Shown here in pieces: positions 10,213 through 22,424 of a stretch of 64,000 nt of DNA. A program made the position numbers and the translations under genes. Below the pieces are notes generated by a model. The model ran no database searches and was not told the DNA's origin. It was given only the letters and a program-made list of their open reading frames with translations. Source of the DNA: Gambelia wislizenii (lineage: Eukaryota > Chordata > Lepidosauria > Squamata > Crotaphytidae); assembly GCA_030847615.1 (NCBI GenBank), contig JAUMIR010000005.1, positions 113,179,116-113,243,115 on the forward strand. The letters run 5' to 3'. How positions within the stretch are numbered: position 1 is the stretch's first letter; every line of letters begins with the position of its first letter.

Positions 10213-10767
10213 GGTGATCAGGCAATCCCAAAATATCCAATCCCGCCCCTGTCCCAGCACAATAACCCTCCCCATCACACTTACCTTCTCTCCCATTAAC
10301 AGGCAGCCCAGGAATGAACAGAGCTCTAATAGGGCTCCATTCTCTTCCTGGACTGAAATCCTGCCCATTTTCAAGAGAAGAGGCAAGTGTGGGAAATTCA
10401 AAAATAAAAAGTAAAATACACAAAAAGTTACTTCAAGCACTGAAACATACTTTAAAACTTACTAGTAACCTGGGGAGGGTCATAAAAATGCATGATTACC
10501 TGGATGTCACAATCTCACCTGGAAGTGTTCTGGCAAGACCACCCATTGATGCTGAATTCATGTGAGTTAAATGGCTTGAGGTTTCATATGCTGGCAATGC
10601 TGGCACCAAAATGGGACAGGCGATCTATTGACAGCTTGGTGGATCAATAAAAAGAAACCATAATGATGCCAGCAGAATGCAAAAGGACATTGTCATCTGA
10701 TATTGCCTTCCTTTTGCATTCCTCTGGCATCCTTATGGCACCACATTAGCCACGTCTGATAATCTCC
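10213..10767 (+). repeat. MITE family T, copy 1 (555 bp)
   Basis: Shares its body with 15685-16094, 42614-43042 (reverse) and 52826-53368. Landmarks are 'gggaaattcaaa', 'gggtcataaaaa', 'acctggatgtcacaatct', 'cacctggaagtgtt', 'gatctattgacagctt' and a right end 'acgtctgataatctcc'. The left end (GGTGATCAGGCAAT) is a decayed version of the inverted end. The element is non-coding. Confidence 0.75.
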
Positions 10768-10779
10768 ATAGATAGGGAG

Positions 10780-11450
10780 AGAGAGAGAAGCTGTTATACA
10801 AATGGATTTAAATACCGCTTATTCACCTCCAAGTGCACCTTTATATTGCAAACTTAAAGAAGCTTGTGAATATGCAGATTATTTTAAAAAATTAACATTT
10901 CTACAACTGTGAAAGGCCTTTACAGAGTTAAGGCTGAATATGATGGGCGCCACATATAGAGAGGGAAGGTTTAGGGGTATTCCTAAAAATGAATGTATAT
11001 GCATTTGTGGTTGTCCTGAACTGGGGGATCTTGTTCATTACATATTATTTTGTCCCCTTTACAATGAGCCAACGGCATGATTCGTGACAACCCAATTGGT
11101 GTTAGCCTATGTCAAAGCCCACACAAAGTGGGATTTTTTTAATCTTCATGTGGATAAAGATAAATTTGTGACTTGGTGAGTAGCATTGTTTGCCATCACT
11201 GCTAAAAAGATCAGAAAGAAACACCAAACAGAGATGGTCACATACTGTAAAGGGGATAATTATATTTAATAATATTATACGTGTTTTACTTATTTATACC
11301 ACTTTAAATTTTAAATTCTGTAATTTGTTTCATGATTATAGGCAGGATGTCTGATGTTTAATAATTGATGTTTATGTATGTATGTAATTTATTGCTATTG
11401 TTATAGTTTGATGCAAAGGCCATTTGCCATAAGCAATAAATTTGAATAAA
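10780..11450 (+). pseudogene. Non-LTR retrotransposon ORF2 C-terminal remnant
   Basis: One frame near 10974-11070 reads GIPKNECICICGCPELG followed by HYILFCPLYNE. This is the cysteine/histidine-rich motif (C-x-C, then H-x4-C-P-x-Y) seen at the C-terminus of several LINE ORF2 proteins. Downstream lies a 3' UTR-like AT-rich tail ending 'aagcaataaatttgaataaa'. Frameshifts and stops interrupt the rest. The clade was not assigned. Confidence 0.55.
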
Positions 11451-11452
11451 TC

Positions 11453-11515
11453 ATAGAATTATAGAATCATAGAATTGTAGAGTTGGAAGAGACCACGAGG
11501 GCCATCCAGTCCAAT
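11453..11515 (-). repeat. CR1 LINE 3' end fragment
   Basis: On the minus strand this reads 'ggactggatggccctcgtgg', 'tcttccaactctacaattct' and then ATTCTATGATTCTATAATTC. That is the diagnostic 3' end of CR1 with its short terminal repeat. Only about 60 bp remain, fused to the preceding LINE tail. Confidence 0.8.
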
Positions 11516-11529
11516 CCCAAAGATAGATA

Positions 11530-13180
11530 GATAGTGATCACTTGTTGCCTTGACACTTCCATCTTCTTTCTTCTCTTTCCACTCTTAAACTTCAGATTGT
11601 AAGCTCCTTATGACAGGACAGAACTTTCTGCTAATGTTAGAAATGTTTCAAAAGTAATTAAATACTATTATTTAATCAGGTAGAAAATTAATGGTCAAGA
11701 AATCACCTACCTCCCCCACCACAAGAAAAAGCAAGCTTTGTTTAAACTTCTTGGTACTTTATAACAGTTAAAGGTATAGAATGGAAATATTTGCAAAGAC
11801 ATGGCTGTGACAAAGGCAAAAAAATAGAAGTTGAAAAGTTAATGGGGTTCAAGAACTGTCTGAACTGCTGTTTTCTGGGGACAAGTCAAAAATGTCTAGT
11901 TTCCATGTCACTTACAAGGTTGACTTCAGTGGCTATGATGTGCGAAATTGAAAACACACACAAAGAAGCTGGAGTAGCTAAAGATCCCCAAATGCCTGGA
12001 TATTTTAGGTGACATTATAACATCACAATGTGTTATAATTTAATATTCAAAAAGCAATGTATCTTTATCTGTAGTTTCCACAATGCCAGTCAATGTCACA
12101 ATTGAACAGAGATCATTTTCTGCCTTGGGGTATGTCAAGATGTAGCATAAATAAGGGATGGGAAAGACCCATCTGAATGGACTGACTGCTTTTCACAAAC
12201 ACATTGTCATGAACATTCATGTCAAACCAAGTTTTCAAAAATCTCAAATTCACAACATCTCAAACTATGTTCATATGTCTGCCTTTTGGAAACACTGAAA
12301 CAAACACTATTGAGTGCTATGTACATTGCTTTCCTTGCATTGTGGCCTGCTAAACTTTACAATTGTGCTTTTACTTTCTGCTCTGCCTCTATTTTGCCAA
12401 ATGTCATCTTCGCTGAGTCCTCATGAATACTACTTTGAAAGTTTTCTGCACAATAACAATAGCAAAGAAGAAAAACAGATTGCAACTTCTTTTATTTTCC
12501 TCTTAAAATTCTTTGTCTTCCAAACTAATATCTCCAAATTCACAAGGGAACTTTGCTTTAGGTGAAATTCAGTGACAACTACTTCCATAGAAAACATCTT
12601 GATTTCTCCTTCTGAGAAATTTTCTATTCTTACAGAAATGTTCTCTGTATTCTCTAAACTCAACAAATATGAATGGACAGGTTACATATATTCTTAGGGA
12701 AACAGAAGATATAAGGATGTATATAGTATATAGTTTTTAACTTTAGTACTCTCATCTGAGCCCTGCCATAGAGGCAATACAAAATTATCCATTACAAACA
12801 ATACAAAACCTGCTTTATAAAATTTTCAGTTTTGAGCTGGAAAAGGATCAATTGGTTAATTTTTCTTTTGTTCAGTTTCTCATATTTCCAGCCTTAAGCT
12901 TGTTTTGCCCCATTTCCACATTATTTTGTTTTTGTTTTGTTTTGTTTTGTTGGAGGGAGAATAAAATCCAGATACATAGTCATGCACATTTCTTCTAATA
13001 TATGTATTTTGGTACATTTCCATTAAATCCAAAGTGAAACAATTTCTCCCCATCCCATATCTTCTGGATGAAGCCCAATGATTTTGTCCCAGTCAGAAAT
13101 TATTCCATCTTGCAGGGATGGAATAAAAATTGAAAAATGATTTTTTAAAAAATAAAATGGGTGAAAAATGTGTTACTCAG
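11530..13180. other. Anonymous AT-rich sequence
   Basis: No gene was found. It contains a (TTTTG)n run near 12918-12942. Confidence 0.5.
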
Positions 13181-13183
13181 GTG

Positions 13184-13400
13184 TCAAGAATCGCTGAGAA
13201 GAAGAATCCTGGATTGGTGAGAATCTTTTCAGTTTCAAACATATCTGTGCAAAATTCTCAATGGTGGGTTTGAGAAGAAAATACTGTTTCTCTGCAGTAA
13301 ACAGCCTCTTCTATGCAGAAAATAGTATTTCTGCACAGGAATATTATTTAATGGGTAGAAAAGGCTGTTTCCTGCACAGAAAATGCTGTAATTGGGGACT
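13184..13400. repeat. Family B repeat with TTTTCTGTGCAGAAA units
   Basis: Starts with 'gaatcctggattggtgagaatctt' (shortened here), also found near 46707, and carries several imperfect copies of a near-palindromic unit TTCTGTGCAGAAAATG. Relatives lie at 43640-44150, 46700-46885 and 57890-58305. Non-coding. Confidence 0.55.
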
Positions 13401-14279
13401 TGGGGCTTGTCTTGATGAGGCAATATAATGCAGATTGGTGTGCAGTAACTCCAATTCACAGTAGTGTTCATTTGTCTCCACAGGTTTGTTTGTTTGTTTG
13501 TTTGCAAGATTGCTGATATGTGAAGCTATACTTGTTCGATATTCACATTGAGATATACCAGCAAATCAAGATGGTGGCCACAAGTCAATTACTCACATTT
13601 TTATTCTCCACAAGTTGCCACCACTGAACAGTATTTAGTTTTTTAACAGTAAATCCAAGGTACAGAAGTGCAAACGTCTGCTTAAATGATCTTTTAAAAG
13701 CTGTTTCACCACCTCAGCACCACAGAAAGCATATGATTGCTACTATGAAAATTCAACATGGTGGTTTGGGCCAACTCACAGCCTGCAAGGTCCGTGCCCC
13801 CATGCACGTCTGACCAATCAGTGCTCTACTTCTGCTCTTATCTGGAAATGTGTTGCAATCTGAATCGGTTGTCCCAAAGAACAGAATGCAGATTTGTCTT
13901 GCATGATTTTAAAGAATCAGGAAAAGTTCCAAAGGATTTTCCCACACAGTATATGGTGTTTTGGCCCCTCCCTCTCCAAATACAGTGAATCACCATGGAT
14001 CCCATTTGGACAAAAGGTATTCTCCTTGAATTCTATGAGTTTTGCACAGAATGAATTCCAGATTGTGAATAGTTTTAGAAAAATGCTCCTTTTTAAAGAC
14101 TAATTCACAGGAGGAAGAAAATTGCTAAAATTACTTCTTGCTTCCTCTGAGAAGAAAATTCCTGAATAATGACATCCCCACCATCTAGTCCAACTGCCTG
14201 CCAGTGAGAAAATCCACTGCTAAAGAACCCCTAAGTGGTGATCAAGAATTCACTACCTTAAGCAGTTCTTTCCGACATT

Positions 14280-14912
14280 TACCGTATATTCCGGCATATA
14301 AGACGACTGGGCGCATAAGACGACCCCCCCCAATTTTTAAATATAGACTTTGCCCCCCCCCCGTCTATCCAGCCACCTGGCTGGAAAGCCTGCCCCCCAC
14401 CAGCCAGCCAGCTCAGTGGCTGTAGATGATGGAATAGTCTGTGAAATTAAAGGACTGAGAACAGCTAAAAAAGCAAGGGATACTTTGAAAAATCTCTGTG
14501 GTGTTCAATCTTTGGAAAGTAAGGTTTCATTAATAATGAAGTTGGTTAATATGAAGCTATCAAATCCCAAATTTTTGAATGAGCACATTAATGATTTTAG
14601 AGCCACTTGGCAGACTTGCAAACTCCTGGAGAGAAAATCCCCAAAACTATGCAAATGGAAATCTTCCTGGCAAGTTTACCAAAATACAATCCCTAAATGG
14701 AGGGCAATTAACACTTCAAAGGCAAAGCAGTCATTCTCACAGCAGGGGGAAGGATCTGCTGGGGAAACTGCCCAGGGAATTTACTACTTTAAAGTCAAGG
14801 CAGTCATTCTCACAGCAGGGGGAAAGATCTGCTGGCCATATAAGACAACCCCCCACTTTTGAGGAGACTTTCAAGTGTTAAAAAGCAGTCTTATATGCAG
14901 GAATATACAGTA
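14280..14912. mobile_element. TIR element (633 bp) carrying retroelement sequence
   Basis: The left end TACCGTATATTCCGGCATAT (14280-14304) and the right end (14888-14912) are 25-bp inverted repeats with two mismatches. The internal ends carry further 'cataagacgac'-type repeats and C-runs. A direct repeat 'gcagtcattctcacagcagg' occurs twice about 74 bp apart (near 14727 and 14801). There is no transposase, so the element is non-autonomous. The target-site duplication is unclear. Confidence 0.75.
14428..14625 (+). pseudogene. Copia-like Gag (UBN2-type) fragment inside a TIR element
   Basis: Within a 170-codon open frame, about 65 residues read TAKKARDTLKNLCGVQSLES, then KLVNMKLSNPK, then NEHINDF. 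This follows the pattern of the central Gag region of Ty1/copia elements (AWDxLxxLYGVxSLESxxSLxxKLxxMKL, then a hydrophobic INDF-type helix). The flanking frame is not Gag-like. The protease, integrase and RT are absent. The family call is from pattern memory and should be checked by profile search. Confidence 0.5.
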
Positions 14913-14934
14913 GTCAGACACATCTTTATTTCTC

Positions 14935-15335
14935 TTCTTGTAATTTGCATCCATTATAAAAATCCAAAACAATAAATCAAACTTATTCCATCTTCTACAT
15001 GACAGCCCTTCAGAGATGTAAAGATAACTGTCCTATCACTTCTCATTTTCCTTTCTACAGTATACACAGACTCAGCTCCCAGAATCAGATTTTTGCTTGT
15101 AAACCATTGATTTATATATTTAATAAAAGCAATGGCTTGATCTCTAGAGCTTTTACTAACCTGATTGCCCTCCTCTTGGACACATTCCAGCTTGCCAATA
15201 TCCTCCTTTAACTGTGGTGTCCAGAACTGAACAGAGTATTCCAGGTAAGGCTTTACCAATGCAGAATACAGTGGTATGAGCTTATCATTTTGATTATTAC
15301 ACTATCAAGAGTGCTGTCACAGGAGTCCTATGTAG
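14935..15335 (-). pseudogene. CR1 LINE ORF2 C-terminal fragment
   Basis: The minus strand reads VKPYLEYSVQFWTPQLKEDI, KLECVQ and, further on, GCHVEDG. This matches the CR1 block 'RPHLEYCVQFW ... LERVQRRATKM ... YLKG' after the RT domain. It is interrupted by an unrelated AT-rich stretch and by stops. Confidence 0.8.
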
Positions 15336-15339
15336 ATTA

Positions 15340-15684
15340 TACAAAATTAAAAGCATAGAGAGGACAAATGGGTGCCATTCTATTTCCTTCTGCACCTGAC
15401 CACCATGTCTGTAGAGAGCCATGTGATCATATTTGAGGTTTCAATCCTCCAATCACACATTGTTCCCACAAACGAAAGAGTACCTATTTGTAGTTGGCTT
15501 ATCTAGCTATTTAGGAATGTTCATTAGAGCTGAATTCCCTGAAAGGAACAAGTTTACAAACTGGAAGGAGCAAATCTATAGACATAGATCCAGCCACACC
15601 ACATGAGACCCAAGTGGCTTCAGTGGCACTGGGTGTCTTTTATCAGCATTGCTTGATATGCATATCTGTAAAGAGATAGAAGCC
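15340..15684. other. Anonymous sequence
   Basis: No feature was recognised. Confidence 0.4.
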
Positions 15685-16094
15685 CCGTTCACTTCCTCAT
15701 TTAAAATCTCATGCGATTTCATCGTGTGGGAAATTCAAACAAAAATAAAGCATAAATAGTTACACCAAGCACACACACAAACTTCCAAGTAACCCAGGGG
15801 GGGTCATAAAAAGAGCGAAACTTACCTGGATGTCACAATCTGACCTGGAAATGTTTGTTCCTGACTGGCCATTTTTGGGGTAGGTCTGAGATTTAAAGGG
15901 ACAGAGGTATCCCATATCAGCAATGCTGACAAAAAAGAAGCAGGGAGATCTATTGACAGCTTAAGCAATAAATTAAAAAACACAGTTTTGGGGCTCTTTA
16001 TAAATGCAAAAGGGCAACAACATCTGATCTGTGCACCCTTTCACGGTTATGTGGCATCCTTATGACACTGTATTTTCCATGTCTGATAAAGTCC
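15685..16094 (+). repeat. MITE family T, copy 2 (left end missing)
   Basis: The body matches copy 1 ('gtgtgggaaattcaaa', 'acctggatgtcacaatct', 'gatctattgacagctt') and it ends with the intact terminal GTCTGATAAAGTCC at 16081-16094. The left third seen in copies 3 and 4 is absent. Confidence 0.75.
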
Positions 16095-16970
16095 CAAGAA
16101 TTGATGTAATCTTTAATGTGTTGAATATATTATGAATAAAATTAATAATACAAATTAATAGTATCATTTTATTGCTTTTTATTAGTTAGTAGCTTTTATC
16201 ATAAATAGCTATTCGCTTTTTAATACTTTAATGTTTTGATATTACAATCAACTGCATTATTGTTTCAAGTAGTTTCTTGATTGTCCTGTTATATATATAT
16301 AAATTGTAAGCCACTAGTTTTAGCAGTTCAGCAGTGTGTTTGTGTGTGCATACGTGCATCTATAGCTACATCTATATGTAGCTAGCTAATCACTAAAACC
16401 AATAAATAGATCCATTTTGACCTCAGATTTTTTATACATGCAAATAGAGCAGGGGGGAGATCAATTAGCTGATAACTTCATGATAGCCAATCAATGGTCA
16501 GTGGCAAAGTACAAAGTACATTATTGTTGCTGGAGGGTCAACTGAGGTTCTAGGAATCCTGTTGATATTCTATGCCAGCAGTTGCACCTTTTCCACCCTC
16601 ACACAGTGGTGCCAACAGAAGGCAGTCTAAGTCTACTGGTTCTGAGCAACCTCATTGTCCAGTGCTTCCCTTCTGCCAATGCCCCAGTTGTTTTGCATCA
16701 GTGGCCCTTTTCCTTCTGTTGCCACCAACTGCATCAATCTTCCAGATTGATCTAAAAAAGTGTGAATTCTTGCAATAAAATTACCTTGGGGGTTGCCTGC
16801 ATGATGAAAAAAATAATCAAAGAATTCACTGAGAATGCCATTGATCCTCATGGACGATGGCCCACATTCACCATATTCAGAAAGAGGGGGCTGAAAACTC
16901 CACATAGTCTGTGATAACTGCTTTCACTATTGTTCATGATCTTTTTGAAAAAGTGCACAAAATGCACACA
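16095..16970. other. Anonymous AT-rich sequence
   Basis: No gene or repeat family was recognised. Confidence 0.4.
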
Positions 16971-17520
16971 ATAGGTCATCTGTACAACCAATTCGCAAAA
17001 TGGGGTGGCCCTGCAAGGCAGGGCTTGCAATGCTGGAGCTGCCATTGTTGTTTTGCCACTGGCCTGGCCTCTCACTGAGTCCCTGACGGCACCTGGGCTG
17101 CACTGCAGCAGCCTCTCTTGGCCAGTTTGTTGCACCTCCACGTGGCCTTCTACCCCCTGGGAATGAGCTACTGTTGGGCTTTCGGCTGTGCACCCTTCCC
17201 CACTGCTCTGCTGTCAAGTGGGGAGTCTACCACTGTTTTTTCAGGTGGTGTAGCCACCTTGCCGCAGGGCCTTTGAGCCTTCGGTAATGCCCCCCACTCC
17301 ACTTGGGAGCAGTGCAGTTTAATGGCTGGAGGGTTGTTGGGCCTTTGACGAGCCTCCACCACCAAACTGCATACTCCCCAATCACACTGCACACCTTGAG
17401 TCTACTCTGCCACTGGGTTTTTGGGTTATTGCCAGGCCACCAACTGATTCCGACACCCCTTTCTGACCCTCCCTCCATTTGGGTCATTGGTTGCCAGGCC
17501 AGGCCATGAAGTGATTCCCC
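16971..17520. other. GC-richer block of unknown nature
   Basis: This block of about 550 bp is clearly richer in G+C than its flanks and holds overlapping short frames on both strands. None has a recognisable motif, and codon choice is unremarkable. It may be the GC-rich interior of an old element. Confidence 0.35.
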
Positions 17521-17829
17521 ACCAGCTATGTGAACTGCAAAATTGTTACTTTTTCAATTCAACCAATTTTGAACAAAATTGTGGGCACAAATAGGCACTG
17601 GAGCGAAAGGGAGATAAGGCAATATATTCCAGACTTAATTCTCTTGTCTAACTGACTCCTTGGACTTTGCTGAGTTTTGCTGGTTCTTGTCACCTCCATG
17701 CCTACTCATTTCATCCTTTTTGTGGACTTTTTGTAGAGAATTCTTGGATCTGCATTAAGCCTTTTCAAGGTATATTTAAACTGGGACAACAGTTTGCTGA
17801 GGTGGTCTTATTGTTTAAAGGGCAAATTT

Positions 17830-17833
<4 letters not shown>

Positions 17834-17862
<29 letters not shown>
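17834..17862. repeat. (TC)n microsatellite
   Basis: An uninterrupted dinucleotide run. Confidence 0.9.
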
Positions 17863-17867
<5 letters not shown>

Positions 17868-18071
17868 TGTTCTTTTCTGAGTGATGTAGTACAAAAACAC
17901 TATTTCAATAATGCACTATAGCATTATAAATTAGAAGGAGGAGGAGGAAGAGAAGGGTGAAAGAAAGTTGAGAAAGGGAAGAGAAGGGAACATATTGGTC
18001 CTATATGTTTCAAAATTATAAGAAACCCATTTGAAACCCAATAAAATGTTGCAGTTCATTCTAGCAACTGC

Positions 18072-18147
18072 AAAAAAAAAAAAAAGAAAAAAGAAAAAGA
18101 AAGAAAGAAAGAAAGAAAGAAAGAAAAAGAAAAAGAAAAAAAAAGAA
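18072..18147. repeat. A-rich / (GAAA)n microsatellite
   Basis: A poly-A run grades into GAAA repeats. Confidence 0.9.
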
Positions 18148-18179
18148 GTCTAGGCCAACAGAAGCATTATATGGATATT

Positions 18180-19140
18180 TTTTTAAAAAAAAAAAGAACT
18201 ACAGCAATAATATATATACCTCACCTTCTCAACACATTTGTTCTGTCTGGAGGAGCCAATAATTATCCCAGTGTGGTAAATATACCAACAGGATTCCAGT
18301 GCAAGTTCTATGAAAGGAATCACATATTCTTCAAGATTTTTCTGTTGACTTCACTTCCCATTCAGCTTTATGATTTCACTTCTCCAGCCCACATGAGTGA
18401 AGCAGTTTAGAATGAAGAGGTGGATATAGCTGTTCACAGACATTCGGAACATTATTACAGAAGTTGGAAATAAGCAACTAAAAAGAATTGCTGCTTCAAA
18501 TGAATCCATGGAATACAAAACACCACTTTAAAAAGAATATGTTCACTCCAGTACCAAATACCTAAGAAGAAAAAGCCTGCAGTGTAACCACCTACACATC
18601 ATGAACATACTCAAGAAAAAGATTGGTTTGACATATTTCTCCTTTGGTAGCTTGTACTAACAGTCACCGTCATAAGCCTTTTACTTCCATACTCTTGTTT
18701 GTTTGGAAGTTTATAAATTCAAAGAGCATACTTCTAAAAAGGGAAAGAGAGGGCGAGAAAACAAAATGGTTGTGAGCTGATTCTCTTTGCAACTGAAAAT
18801 TGAGTCCAATTTGATTGCTCTGAGTCATGTTAATCCAAATTCTTCAAATACTTTTAAGTTATTACAATCAGAATAACAGCCATCTTTACTTTTTAATCTC
18901 CTTTTATAAGCAGAAAATTAATGTCTTACACTTTAAAAATAATATTTATTAATTTGGATATAAAAACATTATGAAAGTGTGCAAGGCAAAGTCAGGTTTT
19001 AGTTTTATCAGTGAAGTAACAGTTGAAAAATTATAGATAATGGGGCAAAACAAATAGTTGTTAGTGTCATCCTATTTTGTGGTTGGGGGATGGGACAATT
19101 TTCAAATTTACCATGTGCACCTAAGAACCAATAGTCCTAG
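18180..19140. other. Anonymous AT-rich sequence
   Basis: No feature was recognised. Confidence 0.4.
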
Positions 19141-19144
19141 CATA

Positions 19145-19312
19145 TTAGTCATACAGCTTCAAAGTTACTCTTCTGAACTTTTAACCCAGAATTCTGTAGC
19201 CAGAACAACCACTAGCCATGCTATCTGAGAAAATCTGAGAGTTTGTAGCCCAAAGGATTAATTCTTCCAGGCTCTGATGAGTCATCACTAAATTGAAAAA
19301 CAGGATATTAAT
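19145..19312 (+). repeat. Direct repeat D, left copy
   Basis: Matches 20016-20185 over about 165 bp, sharing 'agcttcaaagttactcttct', 'gtttgtagcccaaa' and 'caggctctgatga.tcatcac'. The two copies are about 870 bp apart in the same orientation, with AT-rich sequence between them. Confidence 0.7.
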
Positions 19313-20015
19313 TGTTTGCATGAATGAAACCCATTCAGTCCATATTCCTTCTAACCAGGGGTAGTCAAATGTCTACAGGATGCCTTCAAAGAGATAACAA
19401 TGGTGGCCCCACATGTTGCCTGACTCTAGTATCTAAAAGTGTACACCATTTATATAGTTCATTTAGACTTAGAAGTGTACACCATTTGTTTCCATTTATC
19501 GGTAACAGAAATAGCTGTTAATAGACCTAATTTCTATGGATTTGATGTTTCTTTTAAAGCCATGTTTATGGCCCTATATTACATTATTTACCTCAAGCTC
19601 CCAGAAGCCTTAGACAGTCAATCCTATGTTATAGAATGAAGGTGACAGTAGTTCATCAATGACTGGAGCATCTTTCTCCTTGCCATATAAACCAATGGCT
19701 CAAATTTTTTACATTAGTTTTTATTAAAATCATATCATACAAATATAAAATCATCAATTAACATTATAATATTACTTGATGCATTCTTTGATATTAGATA
19801 TCATCTTTTTCCATCATTGCTTTATAATATTCTAACCCTTATACATACGTACATATACATACGTATCCATATCTACACATATATTTTAGTATCAGCTTTG
19901 TTATCCACATTTGTGTTCTATCTATTTCAATCTATTTATTTATTTATATAACTACACTGATATATCAAATATTTGGTTTTTACAGGTTCATGGAGGTTCA
20001 TTGAGTGGCTCAATT

Positions 20016-20185
20016 TTCATATAGCTTCAAAGTTACTTTTTTGGACTTTTATCATCCAGAATGCTGTAATTAGCTCAACCATTAGCAATGCTATCTGGAG
20101 AGTCTGACTGTTTGTAGCCCAAAACATTAATTTTCCCAGGCTCTGATGAATCATCACTAAGCTGAAACACAGGATATGCCAATCT
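20016..20185 (+). repeat. Direct repeat D, right copy
   Basis: Second member of the pair with 19145-19312, at moderate identity. It could reflect two insertions of one MITE or an old local duplication. Confidence 0.7.
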
Positions 20186-20489
20186 TTGCCCTTCCTCAGT
20201 GGCTCAGATGAATGCCAGACTAGGTGGGTACTAACTGGTGTCCAAAACCAAAGAAAAGTTCTTCCACCCCAGGTCTCTCCATAGCATGGCTATGTCATGC
20301 ACCAGGCATGTCACTATGTGCTTATTTAGTATCCACAAGGGCTGAATGTATAACAAAAATGAGTTTCAGGTGCAGTAGAATAAGCTGCTTTACCTTGCAC
20401 TACAGTTAGTCATTTCATGAAATCAATGCACCAGAGAGTAAGAAAACTAACCCTCATTTCGCTTTCATGTATGCCACTGTTTGTTTAAA

Positions 20490-20655
20490 ACAGCAATGAA
20501 TCATGTACCATCTTAAAGACTAACTATTTTACATAAGCTTTAGTAGATTGCAGCCCACTTTGAAAACTTGTACTAAAGAAAACATGCCAGCCTTTAAGGT
20601 ACCACAAGATTGTTTGTTGTGTTTGTTACAGCAAGCTAACAAGGCTACCCCGCCC
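20490..20655 (+). repeat. Interspersed 3'-tail repeat (TTTAAGGTACCACAAG type)
   Basis: Contains 'agcctttaaggtaccacaag' and 'agctaacaaggctacccc', near-diagnostic words of a retroelement 3' tail common in reptiles. A related tail type occurs at 39105-39200 and 40300-40440. The source family was not assigned. Confidence 0.55.
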
Positions 20656-22077
20656 CCATGGAAATTAATTAGATGCTGAGGTACCTGACAATGATTACAG
20701 GTTCATGGAGAGCCTGCTTCCTTTATCAGTAGAAGGAATCTTAGTCTTGAATCAAAATAACTCAGGCACATTCAAGAGTTCCAAGCCAAAGACCAGTACT
20801 ATCTCATTTTCATATCAATATAGTTCATGTAGACTTAATTTTTCACATTATTCCCAGAGGACAAGCAAGGAGATAAAAAGGGGAGACCTGATGAAAAATA
20901 AACAAGCCTCATATGAGGTAGATATGGCAGCAGAACCATATTGGAAACACAAAATAAAATATTACAAGTTGTTTGAAGAAGATATCTTATGCAAATAATT
21001 TTTGCCCTGCCTCTGTAGCTTAGATGGTTGCCAAACTCTCAGGGGGCTGCCTCACTAGTCAATGTCCAAAAATGTAACTTTTCCAGTCTCCAACATGGCT
21101 CCTGGAAGTCCTACCAATTTATCAGCATTGTATGGGGAATGTGTTCTCCAAACATTTGATCATAAAGAAATAAAAAATGCATTCTACTTGAAAGAAACAG
21201 AACCTTAATATTACACCATTTTTCTCTCACATTGCATTTCTGTCCAATAGTAAGCATATATGTGGTTTGTATGTGACAATATGTGCTCCATAAATGTGAA
21301 ACTCATACTGCTATCTGGTGCCTGGCACCAGCTTTATTATGAAACATTTATTACTTATGGATGGTCACTGTAATATATCATTTTCTTACTCCTATTGACT
21401 GGAGAATAGCCAAAGAATACAGATGTTTCTTTGTAAAACACAATGAAAATGTAGAAGAATTGCATTTCTGTACTAAACAAGATCCATTTCATCCAACATT
21501 ATGTGTTCAAGGGTAGCCTACCAGATCTCTGTAGGTGCTTACAAATATGACATGAAAGGAATTGCATTATTCTGTTATAGGCCAAATATGCCAATTTCAG
21601 TGTCTTCCAGTTTCTCATTCAGTTTTACATTTCACCACCTTTATTGTGTCTCAGCATCACTTTGTCATTCTTTTTAAGGATCTCCACAAAATACGCTGAT
21701 GTTGTCATCTCAAATTTGGTTAACATACACACCTTTGTACACATTTTGCCTAACTGATTCATTTTGAAATCTTTCCCCCTTAACAGAATGCATTTTATGC
21801 TATTTTTACTGATGCAGACTTTTAGTGTGCAACTTTCCAATATATAGTATACACACTTTTGTATGCATTCATTTTTTAAAATAAGAGAACTGGATCTCTT
21901 ATTTTGGAGGTATGCATACAAAAAAAAAAAACAATTATGAAATTGAGAAATGTCATGTTTCTGGAAATTTACATTAGATTCCCTAACATGCAAGGGAATT
22001 GAATTTCTAGCCTATCCACACATAGCCAGGAGTTGTTTTATCTTTATTCTTGAGAAATCAGTACTATATCATGTCTG
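20656..22077. other. Anonymous AT-rich sequence
   Basis: No gene was found. The 122-codon minus-strand frame at 21625-21993 has no motif and lies in low-complexity AT-rich DNA. Confidence 0.4.
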
Positions 22078-22079
22078 TA

Positions 22080-22293
22080 CAGTGGGCCCTTGGTATGTAC
22101 TGGGGTTTGGTTCCAGGACCCCCTGGTGGGTACCAAAATCCAGATATGCTCAAGTCCCATTTATACAATGGTATCGTAAAATTGTGTCCCTTATATAAAA
22201 AGGGAAAATCAAGATTTGCTTCTTAGAATTTTTTAAAAAAATATTTTCCGTTCATAGATGGATGCAAAATCCATGGATACAGATGGCCAACTG
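22080..22293. repeat. Pogo/Tigger-like MITE
   Basis: Left end CAGTGGGCCCTTGGTATGT with TA before it. The right end reads 'gatggccaactg'. The body has 'ggtttggttccaggaccccc', 'tgctcaagtccc' and 'tgtcccttatataaaa', typical of pogo/Tigger-derived elements in vertebrates. It is non-coding. Confidence 0.75.
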
Positions 22294-22424
22294 AACTTAA
22301 CTGTTGGCTAGAAGCCACTGCTCTTAATATATTTATCATCTACAAATACAGCCTGTTTCTTTTAAAAAACTTATCTTAGTTGGTGGCCAACACTGTGTGA
22401 TAGTGCACTCTACAAGCACTTTAA

